Source of the DNA: Astrocystis sublimbata | Taxonomy: Eukaryota; Ascomycota; Sordariomycetes; Xylariales; Xylariaceae | Assembly: GCA_022453515.1 (NCBI GenBank) | Contig: JAJNNY010000029.1 | Location: forward strand, 124,001 to 188,000 | Length of the DNA: 64,000 nt | Reading direction: 5' to 3' | Shown here: one piece after another, positions 50,838-63,122 of the stretch | Layout: every line of letters starts with the position of its first letter | How positions within the stretch are numbered: position 1 is the stretch's first letter | The notes under the pieces: generated by a model | Database searches by the model: none | The model's input: only the letters and a program-made list of their open reading frames with translations | What the model was told of the DNA's origin: nothing | Translations under genes and position numbers: made by a program

Positions 50838-53800
50838 TCCTGTGGCGACTGTCTCTAAGCCCACAGAAACCGGCAATGCATTGCCGTAGGACAGAATACA
50901 AAACTTAAAATACGGGTCAAGCAAGTTCCAAGCACGGGATTGACTCGATCATCAGCCGTGAAACCATGTTTCGTCTTGGAAGATTGTGTTGTTTGAATCC
51001 CACGCTTACTCTACAACGTGGCTCGGGTGAGATAATGAAGGCATTAGCAACAACGATTATTGGGAATGACATGGGTGAGCCGCGGCTCCTGATCTGCTTC
51101 AGGGGTGGACTGGATGTTCGATCTCATAGATGAGCATGATCTGTACGATGAATGTACTGTATGTGGCTCACTATTTTGAAGTCCTTATGTTGTGGAGCCA
51201 AATGATTGTTCCATCTGAACCCTCCATTGCAAATGTCGTCGTCCCATTAGCATGGCGCTGTCATCCAATCTATGCATTAGATCGATACCTGGATGCCTGG
51301 CCCCCTGGCATCTGGTAGGTGAAAAGTCACCTAACCTACCAACCTACTTAGTCATCTGTGTTTCGGGAAAGGATGAACACAAATGTGTCCCGTGCGTTTC
51401 CCCCGCCAAATCCTTGAGGCGAATCAAACACGGGATCACCCTTTTGACATTGCCCAGCCAGAACCCGATTAATTTGACGTGTGTAGTAAGGTTACGATCT
51501 GAACCAGAACACGCGAGATCGCCATGCAGGGGTACTTGTCTGTTTCACTTCACTTGACCACCACACATGTCACAACCTTATGAGGTAGACAGCCTCGGCT
51601 TGGTTTTTGACTTGGCAAGAATAGACGCACTGTACATACAGAGCCCGCATGCACGCCTTATCCGCGGATTAGATCACGGTCAATCCGTGACTAAGCTTGA
51701 GCTTTCTGGCTGAGCAATGCATTTACAGCTCAGCTTACCTAGAGTAATTTTCTGGAATTTGTATGACAACACATCACCCACACAATGACATTGGGTCTTG
51801 TCCCAACTATCCCAAGGCGTTGTTCCGCTTGACATACATATTTAGGCGACAAGTATACAATGTATGGCAAGTGAGTATTCCAACACAGGAAGTCCAACTC
51901 ACGTATCCCCTGCATGGATGATTAAAGGTATTGAACAGGACGCAGACATTTGCAATACTGTGTACTTGAGTGTCGAACCAGGCCATAACCTAGTCAATCG
52001 AGCACTGGGTTAGAACTTAGTAACAGAGGCACTGCTGCAATCCCGAATCTTCGGACACAGACCTAACAATGCGGGCGGGATATGCGGAACACGATGGGAA
52101 ACCATGATTCATATATGATACACCGAGTGACTTCTCCAGGCTCCTTAAAGTCTAGATAACAGCTCAATTTACTGTACTCCGGGATCTTAGTTCATCCTCA
52201 AAGATTGAAACCACTTAGATAGAGAATTGGTACAAGAGGGAGGAAAAACCAAGGCGAGAAGAACATGAATTGGTATTGTATAATCAAAGGGTCACTAGCC
52301 GAGAAGGGGAAACATGCTGCTGCTTCCCAACACGCTGTTACCGACTGATCGCATCGTCCTACAGAACCTGATCCGCTCAGATCGTCCAAGATGTGTAGTT
52401 GTAGGGTATGAGATCTACAAACCAACCCACACAGCCTCTATTTCTGCGTCAGATTTTTATCCCAACAATACGGTAAGTGTCTCTTACATTCGAGTGAAAC
52501 GATCTCATATGCTTCCAGTCAGATGTGCTGTGTACCTAGACCCCTTTTTGATCGTGGCTGCTGCCAATACTATCGTGATCATCCCCTATTCTCAATGTTT
52601 TTGTCTGGAACAGAGACACTGTTTCTATAAACATCTGCTCCCGTCCCTACGTCTGGTGGTCCCCCAACTCAGCACTCACGAGCATTATGGCATATAGGTC
52701 TTGCCCGAGAAGGTAGGCGAAACGGATGCATCAACATCGGTACGACTGTTTACCTAGGGATAATTTCGGCGTACTATACCGAGTTGAAGGATGTTGTTCA
52801 CAGCGCTACAATCTTGACGAATAGCTAATAACTATTAGTTTGTTCCTAATGGTCCTAAAATGCAGAAGCAAAGCTAGTGAGATACTGTCATGTTGTATTG
52901 CTATGCCAGAATGGGCTTCACTCGCGACAAGGTGTAAGATATATGTAACCATTCCTGGGTCTATTTGTTCGGCCATATTGGAAGTTGTGGAAATCACGTC
53001 ACATAAGATGGGGCTCAATACTTATACCAATCGGTCGAAGTCAAGGTCGGCTGCGCAACAAGGCTTTGAATGCCACTATTCACTATGGGCGCAGGGCCAC
53101 ACACTAACCCTGAACTACCTACACTCCGCCGCACTGGCAACAATGAGAGGGATACATGTTGATGGATGATGGTTGCAGTAGCCACAGGCCAACAGAAGGT
53201 TGCATTGATGAGACATCGCGATAGGGGTAGATATCACGACATGGCACAATTTAATGCTGCTCTGTGAATGTTTTTTATGGCATTCTTAGTGAGGCCATCT
53301 GCTTTGTATCATTTTACAGCAGTGCGCACCTCAATGGTATTCTGCCTCGATGCTGCTGTTGCGGGCCCTGTGGTTCGACAATCCCCATATCCCGACAAAG
53401 TGTCATAGCAGCTATGATCAAGTCGTAAGAGCCGATTGCTCCCATTGGTGTTGTGGCATGTAAGAGTAAGCATGAACATAGGTGCATGGAGCTCAAATAT
53501 ATACTGTTTGGGCTCAATGCCTTAGTCTCTTGATTTTCAACGTCGTGGCTGATAGACCATCCACTCGCGTAACGGGAGATAAAGCGGGAGGGAGGTCGAG
53601 GGCCACTTCTCCTGCGAACCACTGCTTTGGAAACTTGTCCAACAGTCACAGTTACAGGCAGCGACAACATAGATCGAGCGGAATATGAAATCTTGGTCTT
53701 ATATGACGCGAATTTCACAGTCCCCACATCATGCTATGAGGGCGTCAATTGGCCTATCCGTCACAGACCGTCCGTTGCGCAAAAAAGGGCGTCAGGATGG

Positions 53801-54145
53801 CCTTAGCCGTGGCCTGTGCCAGAGTAACAAGAAGGCTCACCTAGGAAGCGGGTCACGGACCTCTGCTTATAGAGCCTTAGTCGGCTTCTGCTTGTTTGTC
53901 GCCTTGAATTCCGTAGGCGGTCGGTGTTTTCAGGTATCATATTGCAGCAGCTCGCATCTGAATAAGCAGCACTTGAGCTTGGGATATTTTCCCCTTTGAG
54001 CGTCGCAAGTACGATTGATGGTGGTACAGAGACTGGGAGCAACCTTGATGTTCCCCAGACAACACAAGCAAGCCTGGCCGTCTGGTCTTGCACGGCCCCA
54101 TATGAAATCAAGCAGTAGTACGGGGTATTCATTCGTACGATTGAC
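50838..54145. other. gene-poor intergenic region
   Basis: Short unsupported frames only. A minus-strand frame at 53314-53727 contains a fairly natural-looking stretch (HATTPMGAIGSYDLIIAAM) but has no identifiable partner exons. The right end should hold the 3' UTR of the mitochondrial gene. Confidence 0.5.
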
Positions 54146-55055
54146 TCATTTCGTATCAGAACCAGACTGTCGTTGTTCAGTATCCTTCTCCGTCTGTTTT
54201 CGTATCGCATTCTCGACCTGCCAAATTGCCCGTTCCAGCTCGACCTCGAGCTCTGGGATCTCGAGTGCCTGCGCAAGCTTATGACCACCTTCTTGCGTCA
54301 GCAACAACTTCTCTGGTGCTTGTGAGCTTTCGCCACCATGGTCGGACGATTTTGCGTCCGCGTTAGTTGAGGCAGGCATTGCAGGGGAGCGACCAGCGTA
54401 TGCAGCATCTAAAGACTCCATGGGCGATAAAGTATAGAACTGCTTCGATAGAAGCCATTGGAGGTGTTTGCCTCCTGCAAGGGCTCGATAATGGGACCAT
54501 GCGCGATAGACTAAGTAGAAGAAGGGTAGATTGGGGATTCTGTATTGGTCAGATTAGCGACGGACCAGAGCTGTCGTTGGCAAGCCAAAGGAAGGCCAAG
54601 GGATAGGTTCATACGCACATGGGAACCAGCGCAAACGGCGCAGAAATGGGCATGCCGACGAAGCACCAAATCAGATTGGTCCGGTGCAACTTCTCTCGTT
54701 CGGTCGATAGTGTGCGTAGAATCTCAGGCGCCCTTGTGAGGGAGACGATGGAGCTCGGAAATATAAGATGATGCTTCTCTTTGCCCAGTATGTCCTCTTC
54801 CCTCCGCCGTGCCGAAAGAGTCGGAACCGACTTCAGACCCCATTCTTCGTACGGTATCCTTCGTAGAGCCCTGTTCCCGTAGTACACAACCTTCTTTTGC
54901 CATCCACTTTCTTTCTTTTCCCAGTCAGACCACATCTTTGCCGCGCGCAGCGTGATTCTGTCGATATACTGCTGTTTTTCTGACGGCAAGGCCTGCAGCT
55001 TCTGGCAGTACAACAGCGTCCGCCGGGTTGAGATTGGGAGAAGGAACAATCGCAT
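54146..55055 (-). CDS. Mit_KHE1-type mitochondrial K+/H+ exchange-related protein
   Basis: Two exons, 55055-54619 and 54539-54146, in phase, 276 residues. The start at 55055 gives MRLFLLPISTRRTLLYCQKL, the usual beginning of this fungal family. A longer in-frame extension reaches 55151 but looks unlike it. The conserved RAAKMWSDWEKKESGWQKKV block, the hydrophobic stretch across the splice (APFALVPIIPNLPFFYLVYR) and AWSHYRALAGGKHLQWLL support the call. The C-terminal quarter is charged, with helical heptad-like spacing. Yeast members sit in the mitochondrial inner membrane and are linked to K+/H+ exchange, though the transport role rests on indirect evidence. The family call is from memory of its motifs. 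Confidence 0.75.
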
Positions 55056-56676
55056 TCTGGCGCTGAGGTCGAGAAGGATGAATATGGGAAATGTGCGACT
55101 TGATGAGGAAGCGTCGTGGCTGGAGACGAACCCTGGAGAGGGACCCGGCAAGGTGATTCTAGAGCGACGAATGGTGTGGTGCAGGCAATGGGCGTGTAGT
55201 TAGTCTGAGGTCATGACATGGTGAGGAACGAGGAGTGAGGCTCGTCACAAATGTACCTTCTTTTTTTTTTTTTTTTTTTTTGCGTTTATTCCTCAACTAG
55301 TAAATTATTCATTATTCGAAGGACTTGTCTCAGTGGTAGGTTGGCTCTAGAGGTGCATGATTAGCCAGCTCGCCAGGTCATCGCTAGCTAACGTCCAGGT
55401 GGGCCAGGTAGAGCAGCGTACTGCGTCATATTGCGGGCGCCTGGATTTTAGCTACTAGTACATTTCGATACTTAGTCGGGATGGTCTACAGGGATTGTGA
55501 CCAACCTAGCCGGTAAACACGATTGGCGGGTTGGTTGGTGACATCACGTTTCCTCCACGATGCTCCTCGGCACCTGCATGCCGCCAATCTTGGTTGCTGC
55601 ACTTAGGTACTAGTACGAGTACGCAGACCACCAGGTGTTGGCATTTCTAAGGCACCTCCAGGCTGCAGCCTAAAGTATTTGTACAGCGGGCTTAGTCAGG
55701 TCGTCTGGTTAAGTAGTGGTCACCAGATTAGGTGCAGACCCTCTCAAAAATCGCAAAGTGTCGGCTGCTTGGAGTAATTCAGCAATTGACCGCAAGATGG
55801 GTAAACATCTACAGAATACCTACCATGTGATGCTACATGTAGATATCCTACAAAATTCAGACGTCGGTGTCTCACATAATCCACGGTCGCATACCTTCCA
55901 CCTTAGAACCTTGCAGACCTTGCAGATTGCAGGTATGACCTGGTCATAACCGGCTACGCTGCATATCGTATACACCTAGGGGCCTAGGTACAGGTATCGC
56001 GTCCCACCCTTCTGGCTAGAGCAGCCGGAGCAGCCAACCACACGCCATACACGGCTTGTCGGCGTTCCGCATCGTCAATTCTTGGGAGATTGCATCTCCA
56101 TCCCATCTCCTTCGCCCGCGCGCCTCGCAAAGTCAAAGCCACAGCTCACTCATCAACCACGTTACTCGACGGGCTCTGTTTCCAATCTTCGCCTCGACAT
56201 TGAGAGCATACATACATTTTCTGTACCCTTCTGTGCTTTCTGTTATGAATTCGTCTATAATCATACTCTACAATTCTTCCGCGCCATCCGCCTGTTTCAT
56301 CGCTTTGTTTACTGCGCTTTGCGAACACGCGCTGTTTCTTCCACTTGGGCTGATCGCCGTGCGCCGAGTTGAGGGCTAGTTGGAATCGTACATTGTGTGT
56401 CGCCTCTCTTCTGGGGGTTTGAAGCATCTTGCCAGAAGTCCGTCACCGGTTTCGGGATCAAATCACGCGACACCCCACGGCACGACCTTTGTTTCGTCAA
56501 CTTGATCTGGGCATGCGGTTTCTTGTATGTGGCTGACGGATGGCGCTTCGGATCTGGGTACGGCGTAACAGCAAATCCAATGCTAATGTCTAAGATCACT
56601 CCGCCACGTCTCCCTTCACACATAACGGCTAGATCATGATCAACTGTCACCATTTCTCTTCATCAACGCCTGAAGC
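55056..56676. other. intergenic region with T21 tract
   Basis: A divergent promoter region between the mitochondrial gene (-) and the SRF1-like gene (+). It holds a run of 21 T at 55261-55281 and several AGGTAC/CCTAGG motifs near 55.6 and 55.98 kb. No other gene is supported. Confidence 0.5.
55261..55281. repeat. homopolymer T21
   Basis: Twenty-one consecutive T residues, about 200 bp upstream of the mitochondrial gene start. Its length is prone to sequencing error. Confidence 0.95.
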
Positions 56677-56683
56677 TATATAA
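56677..56683 (+). promoter_or_regulatory. TATA box of the SRF1-like gene
   Basis: TATATAA 67-73 bp upstream of the ATG at 56750, followed by a CT-rich leader. Confidence 0.55.
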
Positions 56684-56749
56684 TACTCGAGTCCATACCC
56701 ACCACAACCTCCCTTCTCTGGCTCTCACGAGCGTATTGCCGTCTTCGGG

Positions 56750-57790
56750 ATGGCCCCGAATCCACTGAGATCTACCATTCCTGCCTGGGTAGAATTATAC
56801 GATGAGGATGTTCATGGCCCGCAGCCGCAGGCCTCGGTCCGTCCTCCTCCGCCGAGTGTCCACCCCGAGCAGAATAAAGGCAACAACTCACTGAAACGTC
56901 GAGTTTCGAGAGACGGTTATGTGGATTGGGTCGACGAAAAACACGGCCGCGTGTCTAAACTCCCTGTCTTCCTGAGGAAGCGTGCTGATCGGCCAGGACG
57001 GCGATGGGACCATTTACGAACTTCCGAGCCCGTCATTATGGGACTGGGCTATCGCTCGCCGGATGAAGATCCCTACGACAGATGGCGCGGTTTCATCCAT
57101 TCTTCATCCTACGGTCACGACCCTCACGATCGATATGAAGTGGTCGACCCCTCCGTCTTGGATGAGTATATGCCGGGTCTCAACGAGCCTGTACGGACCG
57201 CATTAGACCCGCTTGACTCGAAGACGAAAAGATCGCGGAAAAATGCCTGGTTCATGAAGATCGGCAATTTCGTTCTCAGGCATCCCATTGCCCCCCTCAT
57301 ATTTCGTCTCATTGTCCTCTTAACAACCATTTCGGCTCTGGCGCTGGCCACGGTGATCTATAGAAGAGAGAAAGACCCTACCATCATCGCCAGAAACCGA
57401 CCAGAGACGTCGCAGGCCATCGTGGCCATCGTGATCGACTCGATCGCCATTCCGTACATACTGTATATGACGTGGGATGAATATACGGGCAAACCTCTAG
57501 GCCTACGAAACCCGGCCCAAAAGGTATCGCTCACACTCCTCGACCTGATTTTCATAGTCCTGAAATCGGCGAGCGCGGCGTTGGCGTTTGAAGCCCTGGT
57601 ATACCATAGTGGGGATGGAATGGCGGATAGCCCCAGGGACCAGGCGCAACAGATGGAATCGCTGGATTTAGCTAGAGGCCTGGCAGCGTTGACTCTTGTC
57701 GGGTTGATTGCCTGGATTCTAAACTTCACTATCAGTGTGTTCAGACTGGCAGAAAAACTCGGAGGCATTGAGAAAGGACCAGACAAGTAG
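56750..57790 (+). CDS. multi-pass membrane protein, SRF1-like (regulator of phospholipase D family)
   Basis: A single exon of 346 residues. The N-terminal 170 residues are hydrophilic, with PAWVELYDED near the start and the DGYVDWVDEKHGR stretch. Four hydrophobic segments follow at about 182-204, 222-241, 261-283 and 309-331. Between the second and third is the conserved YMTWDEYTGKPLGLRNPAQK. This layout matches fungal proteins related to yeast Srf1, which regulates phospholipase D (Spo14). The activity in filamentous fungi is mostly untested. The start is supported by a TATATAA box and a short CT-rich leader. The membrane topology is clear, while the family name is from memory. Confidence 0.7.
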   Translation: MAPNPLRSTIPAWVELYDEDVHGPQPQASVRPPPPSVHPEQNKGNNSLKRRVSRDGYVDWVDEKHGRVSKLPVFLRKRADRPGRRWDHLRTSEPVIMGLGYRSPDEDPYDRWRGFIHSSSYGHDPHDRYEVVDPSVLDEYMPGLNEPVRTALDPLDSKTKRSRKNAWFMKIGNFVLRHPIAPLIFRLIVLLTTISALALATVIYRREKDPTIIARNRPETSQAIVAIVIDSIAIPYILYMTWDEYTGKPLGLRNPAQKVSLTLLDLIFIVLKSASAALAFEALVYHSGDGMADSPRDQAQQMESLDLARGLAALTLVGLIAWILNFTISVFRLAEKLGGIEKGPDK

Positions 57791-59340
57791 GCGAATCGAT
57801 CATTTAAATAATCAAATATTGCCCAACGGTTTTCGATGATAAATATTGCTGGCGAAGTATGTGACTGGTACGTAGCAATCGATCTGCTTTCGAGGCAAGC
57901 AAATCATTAGTAGGGTGGCTCAACATCAACATCGCGATTCCGAGGCAGCTGTGTCCTTGGCCTACCTACGTCGGAGCTTCGGATCACTGGCCCATGTCAA
58001 CCACTGGCTTGGGCGGTTTGGTTTGCCCCCCCAAGAAATGAACAAGTCCCACAGTCTTCAGTTAGGTAGGTACTTACTTACCTACCTAGGTAGATAGTCT
58101 ACCTAGGTTTGTGATGCCGGTTAGTCAGGATGGGATTGGATCTATATAGGTCCTGTTCCCGTCTGTTCTGTACACCAACAGACGTCACCTCGGAGCATTG
58201 AGCCTAGTCTAGTGGTACAACAACAAACATGTCGTCTTCCGTGGATTCCATTCTGCGTTGGTTTGGGATGGCCTCCTTCCAGAGTGAGTTATTTCACTAG
58301 TAAGGTTCAAATAGAGTAATTAACTACTAGTACACCATGGAAGTAGGTGCGGAGTAGGTAGTGAAGCATTTATTTCCGTTGTTCTGGAGATTCACCAGGT
58401 GAGGGGCATTGCGTTTATTCACCAAGCCCTTTCAAGCCGTTTTGGACAGACGGTCGCAAACTTAGGACAGGTCCCGTTAGCGCCCCAGTCGTTCAGGTGC
58501 CTTTTTCTCTGATCCATCCCACCGCCACCCCCACTTGCCTGCTCGCCTGCCTACCTGACCTTGGACCCATGACTTACGAGTACCTAGTACCTACCGCCAG
58601 CAGCGCAGTGCAGTAGGTACCTACTCGCCTGACACTCAACACCTGAGGAGGTAGGTCACGGCTCCGTAACTTCGGGCCGCCACAATCGAGACAGTCACCC
58701 CCAATCAGTGTCTACACAGACATTTGGTTGCACCTACAACAACACCTTGATGCATGTACCTACTCCATTCACGTGTACTTATTCACACCTAGGTAGACAC
58801 CTACGTGAGTAAGTGAGGTACCAACCCGGGACTTGTCAGGCTGGTTGGTTGCCTTGCGTATCTGCCAACCTACTCCCAAACAGGTTGCAACTCGCAACTT
58901 GCATCTGCCACTTGCAAGCTTCACCTGCACATCTCACATACCTTTTACTATCTCCCGACCGCCCTTTTTTCTTTCTTTCTCTGAACTGCGCATATTCGAG
59001 TGGGCATCTGGCCCTTCCTCGAGCATTCCATCGCATTCTTTCCATTGCCTGGTCCTTGTTGAGCCCGCTTCCTATTCCTGCATTCTTGTCCTGGGCTGTC
59101 TGAATCTTTCCCTCATCCACACACAGACCGGTGATCTGGTCTCGCGATACCCATCACCTCTGGCGAGCTGCCTGACCTTATCCACGACGAGTCTGGCCTT
59201 CGGCTGCCACTTACGACGAACAAGGATACGAGACCCCGACCCCAAACCCGACGTCAGATCGCAAGCCGCCAACAGCGGGCCGCGACCTGTCAACTGCGAC
59301 GGCATACATCATCACCCACGTCCACCCCCGACCGCCCATC
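57791..59340. other. intergenic region and cullin leader
   Basis: Dense with TAGGTAGGTACTTACTTACC and CTACCTAGGT motifs near 58.06-58.11 kb and GTACCTAC motifs at 58.58-58.8 kb. A tentative small gene is listed at 58229. The last 500 bp before 59341 are pyrimidine-rich and probably form the cullin 5' leader. Confidence 0.45.
58229..58512 (+). CDS. tentative small two-exon gene, hypothetical
   Basis: An ATG in the context AAACATGTC opens MSSSVDSILRWFGMASFQ, then a consensus donor GTGAGT at 58284. A 47-nt intron with TTAAC and CTAG at its end leads to 58331, and the frame runs to TGA at 58512, 78 residues in total. A TATATA element lies at about 58143. The product has no known motif. The splice signals and promoter-like sequence are the only support. 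It could equally be a spliced non-coding or leader exon of the cullin gene downstream. Confidence 0.22.
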
Positions 59341-61922
59341 ATGGAGGCGACACCCGGAAGAGAAGGTGGTGCTGCGATGCCCCCTCAGCCTAATAGGGAA
59401 GATATCGTTGCTACGTACGTTCGCGTCTCAGGCCTCGCCCCAACCGATCAAGCCCGGCTAACAGCATGCAGGTGGAATTACCTACAAATAGGCATCACAA
59501 AGATCATGACCAATCTCCAAGATGGCATGGATATGACCGCAGTATGTTCAATCGTCTCCTCTCCTGGGGGCATAGCTGACCGCTCTCTAGTACATGGGCA
59601 TCTACACGTACGCGTCCATACCCATCACACATCTACATAGCTAAATCATACTAGGGCGGTACATAATTTCTGCACGTCGCAGAAGGCTCAGAACTTAGGC
59701 ATAGGCGGTCCTGCCGTAGGAGGAACACATAGGGGTGGTAACGATCTAAGCAACTCCTGTGTCCTGCGTGGAGGCTGACCTGCTGCTAGCTCACCTACTG
59801 GGCGAGGATCTGTACAAGAAGCTCAAGGGCTACTTGAACAGCCACCTGTCCGACCTGTTCCAACAGTCCAAAATCCATACCGATGAAGCTTTGCTCGCTT
59901 TTTATATCCGGGAATGGGATCGATACACGGTCGCCGCCAAGTACATCCACCATCTGTTTAGGTACCTGAACCGTCACTGGGTTAAGCGTGAGATGGACGA
60001 AGGCAAGAAACACACGTACGATGTCTACACATTGCACCTCTGCCAGTGGCGCACCGAGTTCTTCACCCTCGTCCACGAGAAGGTCATGAGCGCAGTATTG
60101 AAGCTCGTGGAAAAGCAACGGAATGGAGAAACCATCGAACATAGCCAGATCAAGCAGGTTGTGGATTCTTTCGTCTCCCTAGGCCTTGACGAGCACGACG
60201 CTACTAAGTCGACCCTCGACATCTACAGATTGCACTTTGAGAAGCCTTTTCTGGCTGCCACCAAAGCATTCTATCAGGAGGAATCCAAGCAATTCGTATC
60301 GGAGAACAGCGTCGTCGAGTACATGAAGAAAGCCGAGGCTCGTCTGGACGAAGAAGAGGAGAGGGTTCGGCTGTACCTGCATATCGACATTGCTCCGTCT
60401 CTACGTAAGGCGTGTAACGATGCTTTGATCAATGACCATTCGGCGTTGCTGCGGGATGAGTTCCAGGTGCTTCTAGACAATGACCGCGAAGAAGACATGG
60501 CACGCATGTATAAGCTCCTTTCGCGCATTCCCGAGGGCCTTGATCCCTTGCGTCAGAAATTCGAAGCGCATGTTAGGAATGCCGGCTTGGCGGCTGTGGC
60601 TAAAGTGGCCTCCGATGCCGAGAAGCTTGAGCCAAAGGTTTATGTGGAGGCTCTGCTCGAGACGCATACACAATATCAGCTATTAGTGAAACGAGCCTTT
60701 AACGACGAGCCCGAATTCACTAGGTCATTAGATAATGCCTGCCGGGAGTTTGTAAACCGGAATGATATTTGCAAAGCCGGGTCTAGTCGGTCACCCGAAC
60801 TGCTAGCCAAGTGGGCAGATGTGTTGTTACGCAAAAGTGGCACGGGCTTGGAAGAAGCTGAGCTCGATGCTACGCTGACACAGATTATGACTGTGTTTAA
60901 GTACATCGAGGACAAGGACGTCTTCCAAAAGTTCTATTCTCGCATGTTGGCAAGGCGGTTGGTCCACAGTAACTCGTCTTCTGATGATGCGGAGACTAGC
61001 ATGATCGCCAAGCTGAAAGAAGCTTGCGGATTCGAATACACGAACAAGCTCGGACGTATGTTTCAGGATATGGTAGTCTCCAAGGACCTCAACACCGGAT
61101 TCAGAGAGCATCTGAGAGGTCTGGAGTTGGACAAGCAGCCACTCGATTCCACATATTCGGTCTTGGGAACCAGCTTCTGGCCCTTGACCGCTCCCACCAC
61201 CACATTTACTCCCCCAAAGGAGATTCAGACTGATCTCGACCGCTTTACACTCTTCTACAAACAGAAGCATGAGGGCCGCAGGCTTACGTGGCTGTGGCAA
61301 CTTTGCAAGGGCGAACTTAAGACGGGGTACTGTAGGGCTTCCAAAACACCCTACACCTTGCAGGTCAGCGTATATCAAATGGCTATCTTGTTGTTGTTCA
61401 ATGAGAAAGACGTCCAGAGCTATGACGACATCTTGACTGCTACGCAACTACTGCCTGACGTACATGACGCGGCAATGGGGATCCTGCTAAAAGCTAAAAT
61501 ATTGCATATGAAACCGGAGGGCGACAAACCTGGCCCTGGGAAGAATTTCCACCTCAACTATGATTTCAAAAGCAAGAAGATTCGTGTCAATCTCAACATC
61601 AGCACGAAGACCGAGTCTAAGCAAGAAGAGGTAGATACCAACAAGACGATCGAAGAGGACCGTCAATTGGTGTTACAGGTAAGGCCTTCCAAGACGATGC
61701 TGTGATTGTTGTGCGTGCTAACCATATGTATAGTCTGCCATAGTACGAATCATGAAGGCTAGGAAGAGAATGAAGCACGCTGTGTTGGTCAGTGAATGTA
61801 TCAATCAGATAAGGTCGCGGTTCGTGCCCAAGGTTGGAGACATCAAGAAGAACATCGAGATTCTTCTTGACAAGGAGTATCTGGAACGGTTAGACGATGA
61901 CGAGCTTGGGTATCTTGCATAA
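59341..61922 (+). CDS. cul1: cullin 1-type scaffold of SCF ubiquitin ligase
   Basis: Six exons: 59341-59414, 59472-59541, 59591-59607, 59655-59737, 59790-61678 and 61734-61922. All are in phase and give 773 residues. The short N-terminal exons encode WNYLQIGITKIMTNLQDG, YMGIYT and AVHNFCTSQKA, the CUL1-type Skp1-binding region, joined to GAHLLGEDLYKKL. The long exon carries the cullin repeats and the cullin-homology domain (FQKFYSRMLARRLVH). The last exon encodes the winged helix and the neddylation motif VRIMKARKRMKH, ending LGYLA. The protein scaffolds Skp1/F-box substrate adaptors and the Rbx1 RING protein in nucleus and cytosol. Exon 3 is only 17 nt. Pairing the last early intron with the CTAG at 59789, not the earlier GGAG, is needed to restore the conserved HRGAHLLGED. 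Confidence 0.95.
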
Positions 61923-62729
61923 GAGAGCATTCAATTACATGAAGAGGACCAGTCAGCCACGGGAGTCAACACAAAGGAAGACCACACCTTGGCTTGTCGC
62001 ATTGCTTCTTTATTTCTCCGCATTAGCCACTGCCAGGCGTTTCTCGGTGCGTTGAGCGCCACATTGGGAACAAGCGTCTCCCGTTGACGACGCAGGTTCG
62101 TGATTATCTAAGCTATTGAGTTGGCACGAGGTAGATTGCAGCCACTGCATGATATACCCTCTCATCATAGTTCGGCGTCGTCACTATTTGTCAGCTAGCA
62201 GGTGAAGGCAAGAATGGATATCACCAGCACCCAATAGGAATGGCCACGGTAATGAAAGAGGGAACAGGAACAGCTGAGAGATGAGAGATGACTAGATCAA
62301 TGAAAAAAAAAACCCAATCAAATCTATTCGATTAAATACTAAGCATTGTGAAAATAGTCCGGTGTTGTTGTTCATGATTTTACATACTTTCACGATTGGA
62401 ATCTCGCCAGGTTGTATGGTTCGCGGGGTTTCCGCCGTCCCGTGCCCAGACCTCGTCTCCCCCGCATTCCTTCTTCATTACCACCATGTCCGCGATCCCA
62501 CCATGGCTTTGTGGCTTCAGTCATGACTATGCACTTAAAAATATAGACTCGGCGTGGGAAAGCACATCACGAGGGGGCCTTCAATACCGCTTGGGTCAGG
62601 TCTGTATATCCTTGTGAACGTGAGGGATAGGATAGATTTAGCTATAAATACCGAGTAGGCAGGCTCTGCATGGCCCTGAACTTGAACTACCTAGGTAGCC
62701 GCATTAGCCACAAGCCAACACTCGATAAC

Positions 62730-62745
62730 TACCTACATGTAGGTA
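62730..62745. repeat. 16-bp palindrome TACCTACATGTAGGTA, copy 3
   Basis: Identical to copies 1 and 2. A TATATAA follows a few bases to its right at about 62753. Confidence 0.85.
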
Positions 62746-62990
62746 CTTTAGGTATATAAACACAGGTACAGACAGTCATAGCTCGAGTCTATTGCCATAT
62801 GAACAAGCACCTCGCGCCAGGTAGATGAACTTGTGACACACGAAGCCGCTTGGGGAAGCCCATTTTTCGCTCCTTTAGGCCTACCATTTCTTGTAGTGTA
62901 ACCGAACGTGTTACCATCAGCGGGCGTGAGTGGTTGATTGTTTCTTGTTCAGTTCAAGGGCGGCGCAGTGACAGCCTTATTGACTTGCCG

Positions 62991-63006
62991 CAGCAGCAGC
63001 AGCAGC
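62991..63006. repeat. (CAG)5 microsatellite
   Basis: Five perfect CAG units in the convergent intergenic region between the cullin and Avl9-like genes. Confidence 0.9.
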
Positions 63007-63122
63007 ATACTACTTACTCTTGATACTTTTAAGTAGAGTATTAATATCCCAATCCTTTCATCCAGTCGTACGACGTTATTCATGACTCGTAGCGCAGCGC
63101 AGAGAGAGAGAAACCCGGCTTT

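Larger units (their letters stand above)
61923..63122. other. convergent intergenic region
   Basis: Between the 3' ends of the cullin and Avl9-like genes. It contains a (CAG)5 run at 62991-63006 and one copy of the 16-bp palindrome TACCTACATGTAGGTA at 62730-62745. I see no supported gene. Confidence 0.5.

Noticed and set aside
53314..53727. 137-codon minus-strand frame with a natural-looking C-terminal half
   Set aside because: No start context, no partner exons and no identifiable family, so it is kept only as a note in the intergenic entry.
59759..59789. apparent start of the long cullin frame
   Set aside because: Intronic. The CTAG acceptor at 59786-59789 restores GAHLLGEDLY, while the upstream codons do not fit the family.
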